Below are positions 17,226-24,368 of a DNA stretch of 46,431 nt, one piece after another. Position numbers and translations under genes: made by a program. The stretch's first letter is position 1; every line of letters starts with the position of its first letter. Below the pieces are notes generated by a model, which had not been told where the DNA came from, ran no database searches, and saw only the letters and a program-made list of their open reading frames with translations. The stretch is from an uncultured delta proteobacterium (GTDB taxonomy: Bacteria; Desulfobacterota; WTBG01; CAIYCZ01; CAIRTM01): the NCBI GenBank assembly GCA_903881505.1, contig CAIRTM010000132.1:1-46431 (forward strand), written 5' to 3'.

Positions 17226-17756
17226 TCAGCCGCCGGATACAATCAAACGCCCAGGATCATACCCCTGTAGTCTGAGCCGGTCGAGAATGCGGGCATACAG
17301 TTCAGGATCCATCCGGGGTGTACGGCTTAAAATCCACAGATAGGTCCTGTCAGGATGCCCTACGACAGCGTACTCGTAGCGTTCTCCAAGCTGTATAATC
17401 CAGTAATCGCCTGAAAAAGGCCAAAAAAACTGAACTTTGATGCGGGCGTTGGTCGCAGGATCAACAACCCATGCCTTACCGCTGGCGACTTTTTCAGCGC
17501 CGTCGGGCGAACCCTTGCGGCAACGGTTTATCACACTGATCTTTCCGTTATCAAGCAGTTCATACGTTGCGGTTGTGGCAAAGCAGTCCTTCTGGAAACT
17601 GTTGGGGTAACGGGCAATTTCATACCAGGTGCCGAGATAGCGATCAAGTTCAACCCGCGGCACGACTTCCAGTGTACTCACCTTTGCACTGCTGCGGCAG
17701 GCATACAGCATCGCTGCAGCGCAGCCAAGGCACATCGCGATAACTATATAGCGCAT
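17226..17756 (-). CDS. blc: bacterial lipocalin, outer-membrane lipoprotein Blc, 176 aa
   Basis: ATG 17756 is preferred over ATG 17768: the upstream ATG itself sits in GGGAGGATAT, a strong ribosome site for the inner start. A signal peptide ends with the lipobox LYAC, so the protein is lipid-anchored. The lipocalin signature is YLGTWYEIARYPNSFQKDC, with later NRCRKG and AVVGHPDRTYLWILSRTP typical of Blc. Blc binds fatty acids or lysophospholipids at the outer membrane and is often stress-induced. A 6-bp stem, GGCGGC/GCCGCC, straddles the stop codon (17220-17234). The upstream DNA is A+T-rich. It converges on the oligosaccharyltransferase gene. Confidence 0.93.
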   Translation of the reverse strand: MRYIVIAMCLGCAAAMLYACRSSAKVSTLEVVPRVELDRYLGTWYEIARYPNSFQKDCFATTATYELLDNGKISVINRCRKGSPDGAEKVASGKAWVVDPATNARIKVQFFWPFSGDYWIIQLGERYEYAVVGHPDRTYLWILSRTPRMDPELYARILDRLRLQGYDPGRLIVSGG

Positions 17757-17968
17757 ATATCCTCCCATGATGTTGAATAGGCTGCCATACCATCGGTCAG
17801 ACTAGCGAAAATTATTCAAAAAGTAAAGCAATTGTCTCTGGTATTATTACCCCGTTCCGCCGTTCACCAAGGTTGGCCGGTATCAGGTAAAGGCGCGGTT
17901 TTGCAATGACACTGCAAACGATGGTCAGCGGGGAGTCATGGCCAAAAACAAAAAAAGTTCAAGGAAAA

Positions 17969-18508
17969 CTATGGCCGCATAAAACGGCTCGGCAGGCGAG
18001 TGAGGCAACGGAATGCGGCAAGAACAGATGCGCGCGCCCGCGGCGCTGCAACGCAGGCCAGCCTGCGCCCGCAGGCGCTCAAGGCACGCATGAACGCAAA
18101 CAGAGCCTGCCAGTACAGGCCAGCCAGGCGTCCGGCAAGGCGATGCCTCAGATGTGTCAAATCACGGACATGCCCGTTGTGTTCAATGTGTATCACGCGA
18201 CCGATTAACGAGGATGCCGGAAACATGCCGGGGAACAACATGTTATCTCCTTTTTCACGGAACCACAGGCAGCCGTCCTGGTAAAAACTGCCGACAACAC
18301 GGTGGGCCACGAGGATGCCGGGGCGTTCAAACAGGGCTATATCCCCTGCTTTCAGCGACCGGTCTGCGGTAGCCGGCAGAAACGTCAGTGTGCTCCCATC
18401 GCATATCAACGGATACATACTCACCCCGGCTGTTTCAATTTTTCGCGGACGGCTGCCTGAACGGCACAGTTCTATGCATTGTTCTCTGAGCAGCCGGCCT
18501 GAATTCAT
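17969..18508 (-). CDS. S24/S26 signal-peptidase-like serine protease (Ser/His type), about 179 aa
   Basis: The core reads ETAGVSMYPLICDGSTL, with nucleophile Ser30 in the S-M-x-P box. KAGDIALF, LVAHRVVG (His69 where E. coli-type signal peptidases have Lys) and REKGDNML follow. This is the Ser/His arrangement of SipW and ER-type signal peptidases. There is no obvious N-terminal membrane anchor. The C-terminal 60 residues are helical and very basic. ATG 18508 is my start, but ATG 18634 would add 42 residues; neither has a good ribosome site. It is the last gene of the minus-strand run with the C25 protease, the kinase-like protein, the peptide and the PqqD-like protein. It may therefore cut the peptide or a protein made by this locus; that is inference. 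Confidence 0.65.
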   Translation of the reverse strand: MNSGRLLREQCIELCRSGSRPRKIETAGVSMYPLICDGSTLTFLPATADRSLKAGDIALFERPGILVAHRVVGSFYQDGCLWFREKGDNMLFPGMFPASSLIGRVIHIEHNGHVRDLTHLRHRLAGRLAGLYWQALFAFMRALSACGRRLACVAAPRARASVLAAFRCLTRLPSRFMRP

Positions 18509-18698
18509 GAGCTTTTTATCCGGGATGCGTTCACAACTGGCCTTTGGGTCCGCACTTCGAATGTCTGCAGGATCAAACGCCGGGCCGGGCCGGGCAGCAC
18601 ACCCCAGCCAGCGCGCAGCATTGATGCATGTCAAAACTATTGGCTATTGCCCCATTCCCGCATGCCCGGTTCCTGATCGGACATCCGCAAAGATCCGG

Positions 18699-21600
18699 CT
18701 ATTGAATCTGAATCACTCCTTGGCAGTCGCCAACGCTGATCCGGTATGTGCCGGGGGCGGTGCCGGCAGGCACAAGGACCTTGGCCTTTACAAATCCTTT
18801 TTTGACATTGACTTTGGGCTCAATCACCTGCACGAATGGCGATGTATCGACAGCTTTCAAGGGATCAAAACCCTGGCCGCCTGAGATACGCAGGCTGAGT
18901 TTTTTGTCCTTCTTAAGCCTGGCGGAAACCGGGGGCTTATATTTTATAGACAGAGCACACTGTGGAACACATACATAATCTGTACACGTATATGCCCCCC
19001 CGCAGTCTATGTCATTCATGCATTCGACGCACCGGTCAAGTGCCTCATTGCACACCGGTGTACCGCCGCTGCAGGGATCTCCGGTCTGCGCGCACACGCC
19101 GTTCGTGCACTGGGGATCACCGGTGCAGAACAGAGCGTCGTCAGCGCACTCATTGTCTGTCGCGCATTCAGGATCAGTGCCTTCAATTTTAAGCTCAAGC
19201 GCGGGATCACCGAACAGTATAAACGTTTCCAGAAGATCACGCGAGTTCGTCTGCTGATAGGCCTCAATTTTTGCCGCCGTAAGCAGCGCGCCGGAAGCCG
19301 TAATACGTTTATTGAAAAGGGCTTCATACATCTGCGTGCCCAGCACCTTGTGATGCGAGGGCAGCCCTGAAGCGCTCGGAGCCACACAAACTACGGCGCC
19401 CCTGTCCGGTTGACGAACAAATTCCTCAGCCGTGGCATAGTCGTCGACAACTTCGGAAAACGTACCGCTCAGGCAGTTAAGAATTAGGGCAAAGGTATAC
19501 CTGTCCGTATTGGTCAGCAGTGCAACATCATCGCGGGTTGTGCCGGTATTCTGATTCGGTGTCTGAAACCATTTTCGGTTCGACCATGTATCAGTAGAAC
19601 CATGGCCAATGTAAGTAGTTATCAAAGCACCATTGCTGATTTCATCAATCAGGTCTGCCGTAGCATCAGGGACTGTAGCGTAGGTACTCAAATACATGTT
19701 GCGTATAGTAAAATCAGAGGGCAGTTTCGTACTCAGCGATTGCGCCATGTCTTCAAAAACATTCTGATCATCGGAATCGACTGCAAAAATTGCCCGCTTA
19801 TGCCACGGCTCATACTCGACTCCCTCATAAGCACTGATTTTATCAATGATGTTGTGCAGATCATCGTTTGTTTTAACACACAAACGGCCGATTACCATGT
19901 CAGGCAATGGATCATCACCGTCAACACACACAAACCAGTTGTCAGAAGACGTGGCTCCGACACTCGGGCCGAGGCTGCCGCGATAGCCCAAATATGTCGG
20001 TATCAGATCGGCTTTGCCTTCAGATGCTCGGCCCAGATTATCGCGGTAATCGTAGGTGGCGTCTCCGACAAGCACGACATAGGTTGGGTGATCCGCTGCA
20101 TTCCAATGTTGGTAGGCATAGCTCAAAAAATCCTTAATGGCAGTTACATCCTTGATACCGTACGAAAATTCATCATATATGTCCTGGATATCAACAATCT
20201 CAACACCGAGGCCGGCCTGCTCACGTAATGTTTTAAGCTGCGCAAGCGTTGCGGCAAACTGCGCATGCGTAATAATGATGTAATCAATATCAGTGCGCGG
20301 CTGCTTTAGGTTTGAGGGTGTGTCAACAGAAAACGAAACCGGCGCACGTGATGATCCAGGGTTCACTGCGAAAAATTCAGAGCTCTGCGTAACAATGTAT
20401 TCGAAACGGGCTTGTGAAACCCCAGCGTCAGCAGTAATCTCGAGACCGCTCAGCAGCACCGGTGCTTCCGGCTGGCTGACATCAAAAACCATGATGTCGG
20501 AACCGGTAAAGCCATCCAACTCAAACGTCGTACCGCCGGCGCTGTCTGAGCCGAATGCAAGCCGGTTATTGTCGGCAGTATAGCGCTGAGCATAGGTCAA
20601 CTCAGCCCAATTGACATAATACTGATCGGGCGAAGATGGCGGATTATCAGCCGTCACGGCCTGAACGGTCAGGGTATTCATGCCGTTATTGAACAGGGCT
20701 GGTGAAAGACCGCTGATCGCTCTTCGCTCAATAGCCGTGCCTGCCCATGCAAAATCTGCAATCTGCGTACCGTTCAGCAACACCCGGGAGCGGTGGTTGA
20801 AAATGCTCACCCCCCGCAGACACAGCTCGATGTCAAAGGAACCGGCATCAGAGGCAAAATCATTGAGTGTAAAGGTCATTGCATGGGTTGTAACACCGAA
20901 AATATTGAGCAGCTGCCAGAACCATTGATCCTCTCCATCCGCATAGTCGGGAAGATTGCGCCGCCAGACCAAATCGTGCTCAATGCGCATTGATGTCGTA
21001 AACGAAGAAGGCTTTGGAAACCCGCTGACCGGCGCACTTTCAACAGTCCGCATCGCTAATCCGTCGCTGCTTCCCTGATACAGCCAATAGGCATTGGTTG
21101 CACTGTACTCACTCTGGAAATCCTCAGCATAAAAAAGAATGTAGTCACCTTCTGCAAACGGACCTGTGCCGCTGCGGTACACCGCGATTTCCCGGCCGAG
21201 GTTTTCAATTTTAATATTGCTGTTCGTCAGGCCGGCCATGTCCACGCCAAGGCTGTTAATATCATCATACGTTAAGCGGTGAACACCCGGACCTGATGTT
21301 AGAATCCGTATTGCGAAAGGACTGTCCACCATCTCGCCTGAAACCCGGAATTGCGCCGGGGCGAGCCCGTGAGCGGACGGCACACGCGCAAAACGGGAAG
21401 CTGGATTAATAACGGTTCCGGTACGAATGGTGTCAAACACCCGGGCAGCTCCGTCAACCGGTTCCTGGGCAGGCGGTTCGTTTACAACACTGCCCCCGTC
21501 TGAAGTCTGAAACTGAAGCGTCAGGGTCATGCTGCTCGCAACGCGCAGCATGCGCTGTACAGGGTTATACTGTGCGGGCGTTATCAGTATCTCCGCATAC

Positions 21601-22073
21601 TGCATGCCGCGCAGAATACCGGTAGCCGTGATTTCCGCAGGTCGTTCCGGGAGGTAGGCATCACGTTTATAGACGTTCCGATCATGTACGAACTGACTGT
21701 CTGAAAACCCTTCGCTCATAGTGCTGTCCGACGCGGGCTCAGCAACTGGCGCAAGATTCACGGAACGGTACTCCCGGACGGCGTGCACATCAATCGTGAG
21801 TGCAACCCGGGCGCCGGGGGGAATTGCAACCATCACAGTCCGGGCAACTACAGCCGGCATGCCTGACTCATGGCAGGCGCTGAAACCGTCAAGCGAGCAG
21901 GCAACCGAGCCACCATCTCCGGCGGGGATAAAAACAGGCTCAGGAACATCAACGGCAATCACCACAGAACTGGGAGTTTCAGCAATGAAACTGATCCCCT
22001 GAACAGCGATTGCCGAGCCCGGCAACGCAAGCAGGCACAGCACCATGAAAAGCAAGCAAGGACTTTTTTTCAT
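18699..22073 (-). CDS. secreted C25 (gingipain-type) cysteine protease with Cys-rich tail, 1124 aa
   Basis: A signal peptide (residues 1-23, ending GSAIA) leads into an N-terminal beta-rich propeptide-like region to about 590. The peptidase C25 domain spans about 596-965. It has DYIIITHAQF, YVVLVGDATYDYRD, the catalytic His824 in YIGHGSTDTW and Cys867 in LILNCLSGTF, then ILFGDPALEL. Residues 969-1040 hold about 15 Cys in CxxDxxC-type repeats (CATDNEC, CMNDIDC), probably disulfide-bonded and therefore extracytoplasmic. A C-terminal beta domain of about 80 residues ends the protein. Gingipains cut after Arg or Lys, but specificity cannot be read here. No type IX or LPXTG sorting signal is clear. 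It lies between the HPr-kinase-like and signal-peptidase-like genes on the same strand. Confidence 0.88.
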   Translation of the reverse strand: MKKSPCLLFMVLCLLALPGSAIAVQGISFIAETPSSVVIAVDVPEPVFIPAGDGGSVACSLDGFSACHESGMPAVVARTVMVAIPPGARVALTIDVHAVREYRSVNLAPVAEPASDSTMSEGFSDSQFVHDRNVYKRDAYLPERPAEITATGILRGMQYAEILITPAQYNPVQRMLRVASSMTLTLQFQTSDGGSVVNEPPAQEPVDGAARVFDTIRTGTVINPASRFARVPSAHGLAPAQFRVSGEMVDSPFAIRILTSGPGVHRLTYDDINSLGVDMAGLTNSNIKIENLGREIAVYRSGTGPFAEGDYILFYAEDFQSEYSATNAYWLYQGSSDGLAMRTVESAPVSGFPKPSSFTTSMRIEHDLVWRRNLPDYADGEDQWFWQLLNIFGVTTHAMTFTLNDFASDAGSFDIELCLRGVSIFNHRSRVLLNGTQIADFAWAGTAIERRAISGLSPALFNNGMNTLTVQAVTADNPPSSPDQYYVNWAELTYAQRYTADNNRLAFGSDSAGGTTFELDGFTGSDIMVFDVSQPEAPVLLSGLEITADAGVSQARFEYIVTQSSEFFAVNPGSSRAPVSFSVDTPSNLKQPRTDIDYIIITHAQFAATLAQLKTLREQAGLGVEIVDIQDIYDEFSYGIKDVTAIKDFLSYAYQHWNAADHPTYVVLVGDATYDYRDNLGRASEGKADLIPTYLGYRGSLGPSVGATSSDNWFVCVDGDDPLPDMVIGRLCVKTNDDLHNIIDKISAYEGVEYEPWHKRAIFAVDSDDQNVFEDMAQSLSTKLPSDFTIRNMYLSTYATVPDATADLIDEISNGALITTYIGHGSTDTWSNRKWFQTPNQNTGTTRDDVALLTNTDRYTFALILNCLSGTFSEVVDDYATAEEFVRQPDRGAVVCVAPSASGLPSHHKVLGTQMYEALFNKRITASGALLTAAKIEAYQQTNSRDLLETFILFGDPALELKIEGTDPECATDNECADDALFCTGDPQCTNGVCAQTGDPCSGGTPVCNEALDRCVECMNDIDCGGAYTCTDYVCVPQCALSIKYKPPVSARLKKDKKLSLRISGGQGFDPLKAVDTSPFVQVIEPKVNVKKGFVKAKVLVPAGTAPGTYRISVGDCQGVIQIQ

Positions 22074-22080
22074 GTCAAAT

Positions 22081-22111
22081 CCTTCAGACTTGACAAACCT
22101 TCAGACCTGAC
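22081..22111 (-). repeat. tandem 14-base direct repeat at the ribosome site of the C25 protease
   Basis: CCTTCAGACTTGAC (22081-22094) and CCTTCAGACCTGAC (22098-22111) differ at one base. Read on the minus strand, each copy ends in CTGAAGG, so the Shine-Dalgarno sequence is duplicated just upstream of ATG 22073. In the nearer copy GTCAA and TTGAC could pair across the ribosome site. Confidence 0.6.
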
Positions 22112-22165
22112 TCTTATATGTAGCATTATTTTGTTTATCACTCAGTACTTTAAAAAAGCGGGTAT

Positions 22166-22183
22166 AAAAAATAATTATTTTTT
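22166..22183. promoter_or_regulatory. 18-bp perfect A+T palindrome upstream of the C25 protease gene
   Basis: AAAAAATAATTATTTTTT is an exact palindrome in the 125-base gap between the kinase-like gene and the protease gene, just after the kinase stop. The stem of A and T could act as a weak terminator or a protein-binding site. A separate promoter for the protease is plausible here but I cannot fix its hexamers. Confidence 0.35.
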
Positions 22184-22198
22184 AATAAATAACAACCA

Positions 22199-23359
22199 TT
22201 ACCATCTAATAGTATCAACCATTTCTACCATCATGTCAAGGTTGCCAGGATTCAACTTGTAGCAGGGAATGTTTGCAAGCAAACGGCCAAGCAGCATTGC
22301 CAATGAAGCATTTTTGCCGCCTAAAGACGCAAGCAGACTTCCTGCCGGAGAACGATTAACAATATTTGCCATCACCGATGAAACAGCATCAAACCTAGTG
22401 ATCGGCCGCATCACCGGGTTGCGTTCAAAGGTATCTATCTCTCCCCTGTAAGGGAACACGGCAAAAATCTCATGATTGTATTGTTTCCAAATGCTGTTAA
22501 ACCGTTTTACAAAAGCTGTACGGTCAGCAGCAGCAACCCTAAATACAGGATAGCGTCCCCTCATGACCGGTCCGCTCAGTGTTACATCTGGCAGATGCCT
22601 GAGAGCATCGGGAACGCCGCTCTCCTCAGTACACAGGTAAATATCCAGAACCACCCCGCGGGGCGGACAGACACTGGCATCAACCGTACCGCAGATTTCA
22701 ATACATGCGCCAATCGGACAAGGCTGGGCCGAACGCGCCGGATCGGCGGCAGCGCAGTCAAAAAAATCCTTATCAAGGGAGCTGTGCACAAGCGCCCTTT
22801 CTGAATGAATACGACGGTACAGCGGGCTTGTCCTTCGTATGCTCACCAGGCGTTCAAACGGCTCAACCATAAAATCCGACAACCTCACCGGGCAGAATTC
22901 ATCCGACATAAAGCCATAACCCCGGCCCACAAGCTCAAGTGTAAGCGTTGTCTTGCCGAATCCCGACTGACCATAAAAAACAACGGCCCTGCCCCGCCGT
23001 ACCACAACCCCGGCATGCAGCACAATATAGTCATCGATCAGCTCAGACAGGTGGCGAAACAGGATTAGCTCGGCATGATCGAGAAAACGCTCAGTGTCAG
23101 GAAGCGGATAGAAAGACTCGCCCACAAAAAGTGCAGGGCCCTGACAGCCGGTATATGAACGCAGAACACAGCATTCAATATCTAATACATCAGGCGGAGG
23201 TACAACGAAATGCTTATAAACAAGCGCCAACGTATTAACTGTATCACGATCATCGGAATGCAGCCTAACATGCCGTCCCCAGAATCGAAGCACACAGCTA
23301 TAGGGGCACTCATTAATCACCCGGTGCAAATGCAAATCTGGCACAATCAAAGATGGCAT
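22199..23359 (-). CDS. HPr-kinase/SerK-like P-loop protein, 386 aa
   Basis: The central region has the pattern of HprK-related kinases found in peptide-modification loci. DYIVLHAGVVV is followed by the P-loop YGQSGFGKTTLTLEL (about residues 129-143), and then YGFMSDEFCPV carries the acidic pair that in HprK lies after the P-loop. It lacks the N-terminal domain and long catalytic loop of true HPr kinase. Relatives are often annotated 'HprK-related kinase' beside PqqD-family proteins. One known relative phosphorylates a Ser of a lasso peptide precursor. I start at ATG 23359 because the longer frame from 23413 would run through an intrinsic terminator; no strong ribosome site is seen. Expression probably depends on read-through. 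Confidence 0.7.
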   Translation of the reverse strand: MPSLIVPDLHLHRVINECPYSCVLRFWGRHVRLHSDDRDTVNTLALVYKHFVVPPPDVLDIECCVLRSYTGCQGPALFVGESFYPLPDTERFLDHAELILFRHLSELIDDYIVLHAGVVVRRGRAVVFYGQSGFGKTTLTLELVGRGYGFMSDEFCPVRLSDFMVEPFERLVSIRRTSPLYRRIHSERALVHSSLDKDFFDCAAADPARSAQPCPIGACIEICGTVDASVCPPRGVVLDIYLCTEESGVPDALRHLPDVTLSGPVMRGRYPVFRVAAADRTAFVKRFNSIWKQYNHEIFAVFPYRGEIDTFERNPVMRPITRFDAVSSVMANIVNRSPAGSLLASLGGKNASLAMLLGRLLANIPCYKLNPGNLDMMVEMVDTIRW

Positions 23360-23367
23360 AGTCTTAC

Positions 23368-23402
23368 AAAAAAAAAGGGTTATACATGCAGCTGTATAAC
23401 CC
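23368..23402 (-). terminator. intrinsic terminator between the small peptide gene and the kinase-like gene
   Basis: On the minus strand GGGTTATACA pairs perfectly with TGTATAACCC (10 bp, 6-base loop) and is followed by nine T. It starts 27 bases after the peptide stop codon and 9 bases separate the T run from the start of the kinase-like gene. This would make the peptide transcript short and abundant, with downstream genes reached by read-through. Confidence 0.9.
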
Positions 23403-23429
23403 GGAAAAGACATGGTGCAACAACAGAAA

Positions 23430-23537
23430 TTAACCCAGCTCGTCTTCCATGAAACTATTGTACGTCTGAGCAGGGCCGATTATCGCCGCTATCTCTTCTT
23501 CAGTATAGGTTGTAATTTTCGGTTTTTCGTACTTCAT
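23430..23537 (-). CDS. 35-aa precursor-like peptide of a candidate RiPP system
   Basis: ATG 23537 follows AGAGGTG at six bases, a strong ribosome site. The peptide begins MKYEKPKITTYTEEEIAAII, continues GPAQTYNSFMEDELG and stops at TAA 23430. The N-terminal Y3-x-x-P6-x-I8 resembles the leader motif that PqqD-like recognition domains bind in lasso-type precursors. The glutamate-rich middle could form a helix. After Gly21 the last 15 residues hold Thr25, Tyr26 and Ser28, possible targets for the adjacent kinase-like protein. It has two candidate promoters and its own terminator, and lies between the PqqD-like and HprK-like genes. I infer a leader plus core peptide; the leader/core border at or near Gly21 is a guess. 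Confidence 0.75.
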   Translation of the reverse strand: MKYEKPKITTYTEEEIAAIIGPAQTYNSFMEDELG

Positions 23538-23591
23538 GTTAAACACCTCTGTGCTGGATTGTCATAGGCTATTATTTCAGCCTTCATCTAG

Positions 23592-23620
23592 TATATAATG
23601 CACACAATAATCATTGTCAA
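23592..23620 (-). promoter_or_regulatory. strong sigma-70 promoter of the small peptide gene
   Basis: On the minus strand TTGACA (23620-23615) and TATATA (23597-23592) are exactly 17 bases apart, about 55 bases before the peptide ATG. The -35 is a perfect match and the -10 matches 4 of 6, or better in the overlapping register. Confidence 0.65.
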
Positions 23621-23633
23621 GTTGCGATTTCAT

Positions 23634-23662
23634 ATTATAGCAAAAAGTGCTCTGGTTCTTAA
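23634..23662 (-). promoter_or_regulatory. second candidate promoter upstream of the small peptide gene
   Basis: TTAAGA (23662-23657) and a perfect TATAAT (23639-23634) are 17 bases apart on the minus strand, just upstream of the nearer promoter. Together they would form a tandem pair in an A+T-rich 174-base gap. Confidence 0.45.
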
Positions 23663-23711
23663 TATTAGAGTTTATATCGTCATTATTACCAATATAAATT
23701 AGAAAAATTTA

Positions 23712-23984
23712 TTAAATCAAAAGTCCTTTCCGTTTAAACTCCGTCAAGGCAAGAGAAATATCGTCAGTGAGCCCAGACTCTGAATCCGGGTACTGAAGTG
23801 CCATTTCTCGCCTGATATCCTCCAAAGTATTCCTGCCATTGCACAATTTCCATATGGCATGTGCACTGTGGTTCAACACATGTATTTTTTCGCCATCGCT
23901 GTCATAGAGCATAACCTCATCGCCGATTGCCTGTGCGCTGATATCGCCCCGGGCTTCAGGCCGCGCATATGTGTCATTGGACAT
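23712..23984 (-). CDS. PqqD-family peptide-binding protein (RRE), 90 aa
   Basis: The protein has the PqqD/RRE winged-helix pattern. An N-terminal strand region ARPEARGDISAQAIGDEVML is followed by DSDGEKIHVLNHSAHAIWKL and helices with TLEDIRREMALQYP and LTEFKRKGLLI. PqqD-type domains bind the leader of a ribosomally made peptide and present it to modifying enzymes. The length is right for a stand-alone member. ATG 23984 follows GGAGCACAG. It is the first gene of the minus-strand run and is followed by the 35-residue peptide. No PQQ synthesis gene is nearby, so a PQQ role is unlikely. Confidence 0.85.
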   Translation of the reverse strand: MSNDTYARPEARGDISAQAIGDEVMLYDSDGEKIHVLNHSAHAIWKLCNGRNTLEDIRREMALQYPDSESGLTDDISLALTEFKRKGLLI

Positions 23985-24109
23985 ACCTGTGCTCCGAAAT
24001 TTATTTTTTCATCTCTTCGCGCTGGCGCCTTCCATCCCGATATGACGCCATCCGGCTACAGAATCATCATCTGCCGGCGGATAAAACACCAGCCAGCAGA
24101 AAAATATAC

Positions 24110-24138
24110 TTGAATTTAACAATACAGATAAGTATAAT
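24110..24138 (+). promoter_or_regulatory. promoter of tRNA-Met
   Basis: TTGAAT (24110-24115) and a perfect TATAAT (24133-24138) have an ideal 17-base spacer and end 16 bases before the tRNA. Confidence 0.75.
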
Positions 24139-24154
24139 GGAGAACTCTAGTGAC

Positions 24155-24228
24155 GGCGGTGTAGCTCAGGTGGTTAGAGCATGCGGCTCATATCCGCAGT
24201 GTCCGGGGTTCAAGTCCCTGCACCGCCA
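24155..24228 (+). tRNA. tRNA-Met (anticodon CAT), elongator type
   Basis: GGCGGTG (24155-24161) pairs with CACCGCC (24221-24227), with discriminator A. The D-arm is GCTC...GAGC, the anticodon stem TGCGG/CCGCA has loop CTCATAT (anticodon CAT), and the T-arm is CGGGG-TTCAAGT-CCCTG. The first acceptor pair is G-C, which rules out an initiator. CAT is also used by tRNA-Ile2, but the acceptor and D-arm sequence resemble elongator tRNA-Met. The 3' CCA is not encoded. Confidence 0.95.
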
Positions 24229-24309
24229 CTTTATCCCCCTTTTCTTCAAACACATCCCTGCACGCACCAATCCGTGTTTATTCTACCATATCATGGAAAG
24301 CCCCCATGG

Positions 24310-24329
24310 CCGCAGGCGTAAAGCTGCGG
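24310..24329. repeat. GC hairpin downstream of the radical SAM gene
   Basis: CCGCAG (24310-24315) pairs with CTGCGG (24324-24329) in the gap between tRNA-Met and the stop of the radical SAM gene. It could help end either transcript, but no T run is present. Confidence 0.25.
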
Positions 24330-24368
24330 GGCCTGTCAGGCATAGGAGCTTATAGGTAGCAACCGGAC

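Noticed and set aside
19602-20228. 208-residue frame antisense to the C25 protease
   Set aside because: Lies wholly inside a well-supported peptidase domain; no ribosome site or recognisable family.
23360-23413. Longer N-terminus for the HprK-like protein from 23413
   Set aside because: These 18 codons coincide with a perfect terminator hairpin and its T run, so the start at 23359 is more likely.
22199-23984. Lasso peptide cluster
   Set aside because: The YxxP leader, PqqD and kinase fit, but there is no asparagine-synthetase-like cyclase or transglutaminase-like protease, and the presumed core has no Asp/Glu at ring positions 7-9 after Gly21.
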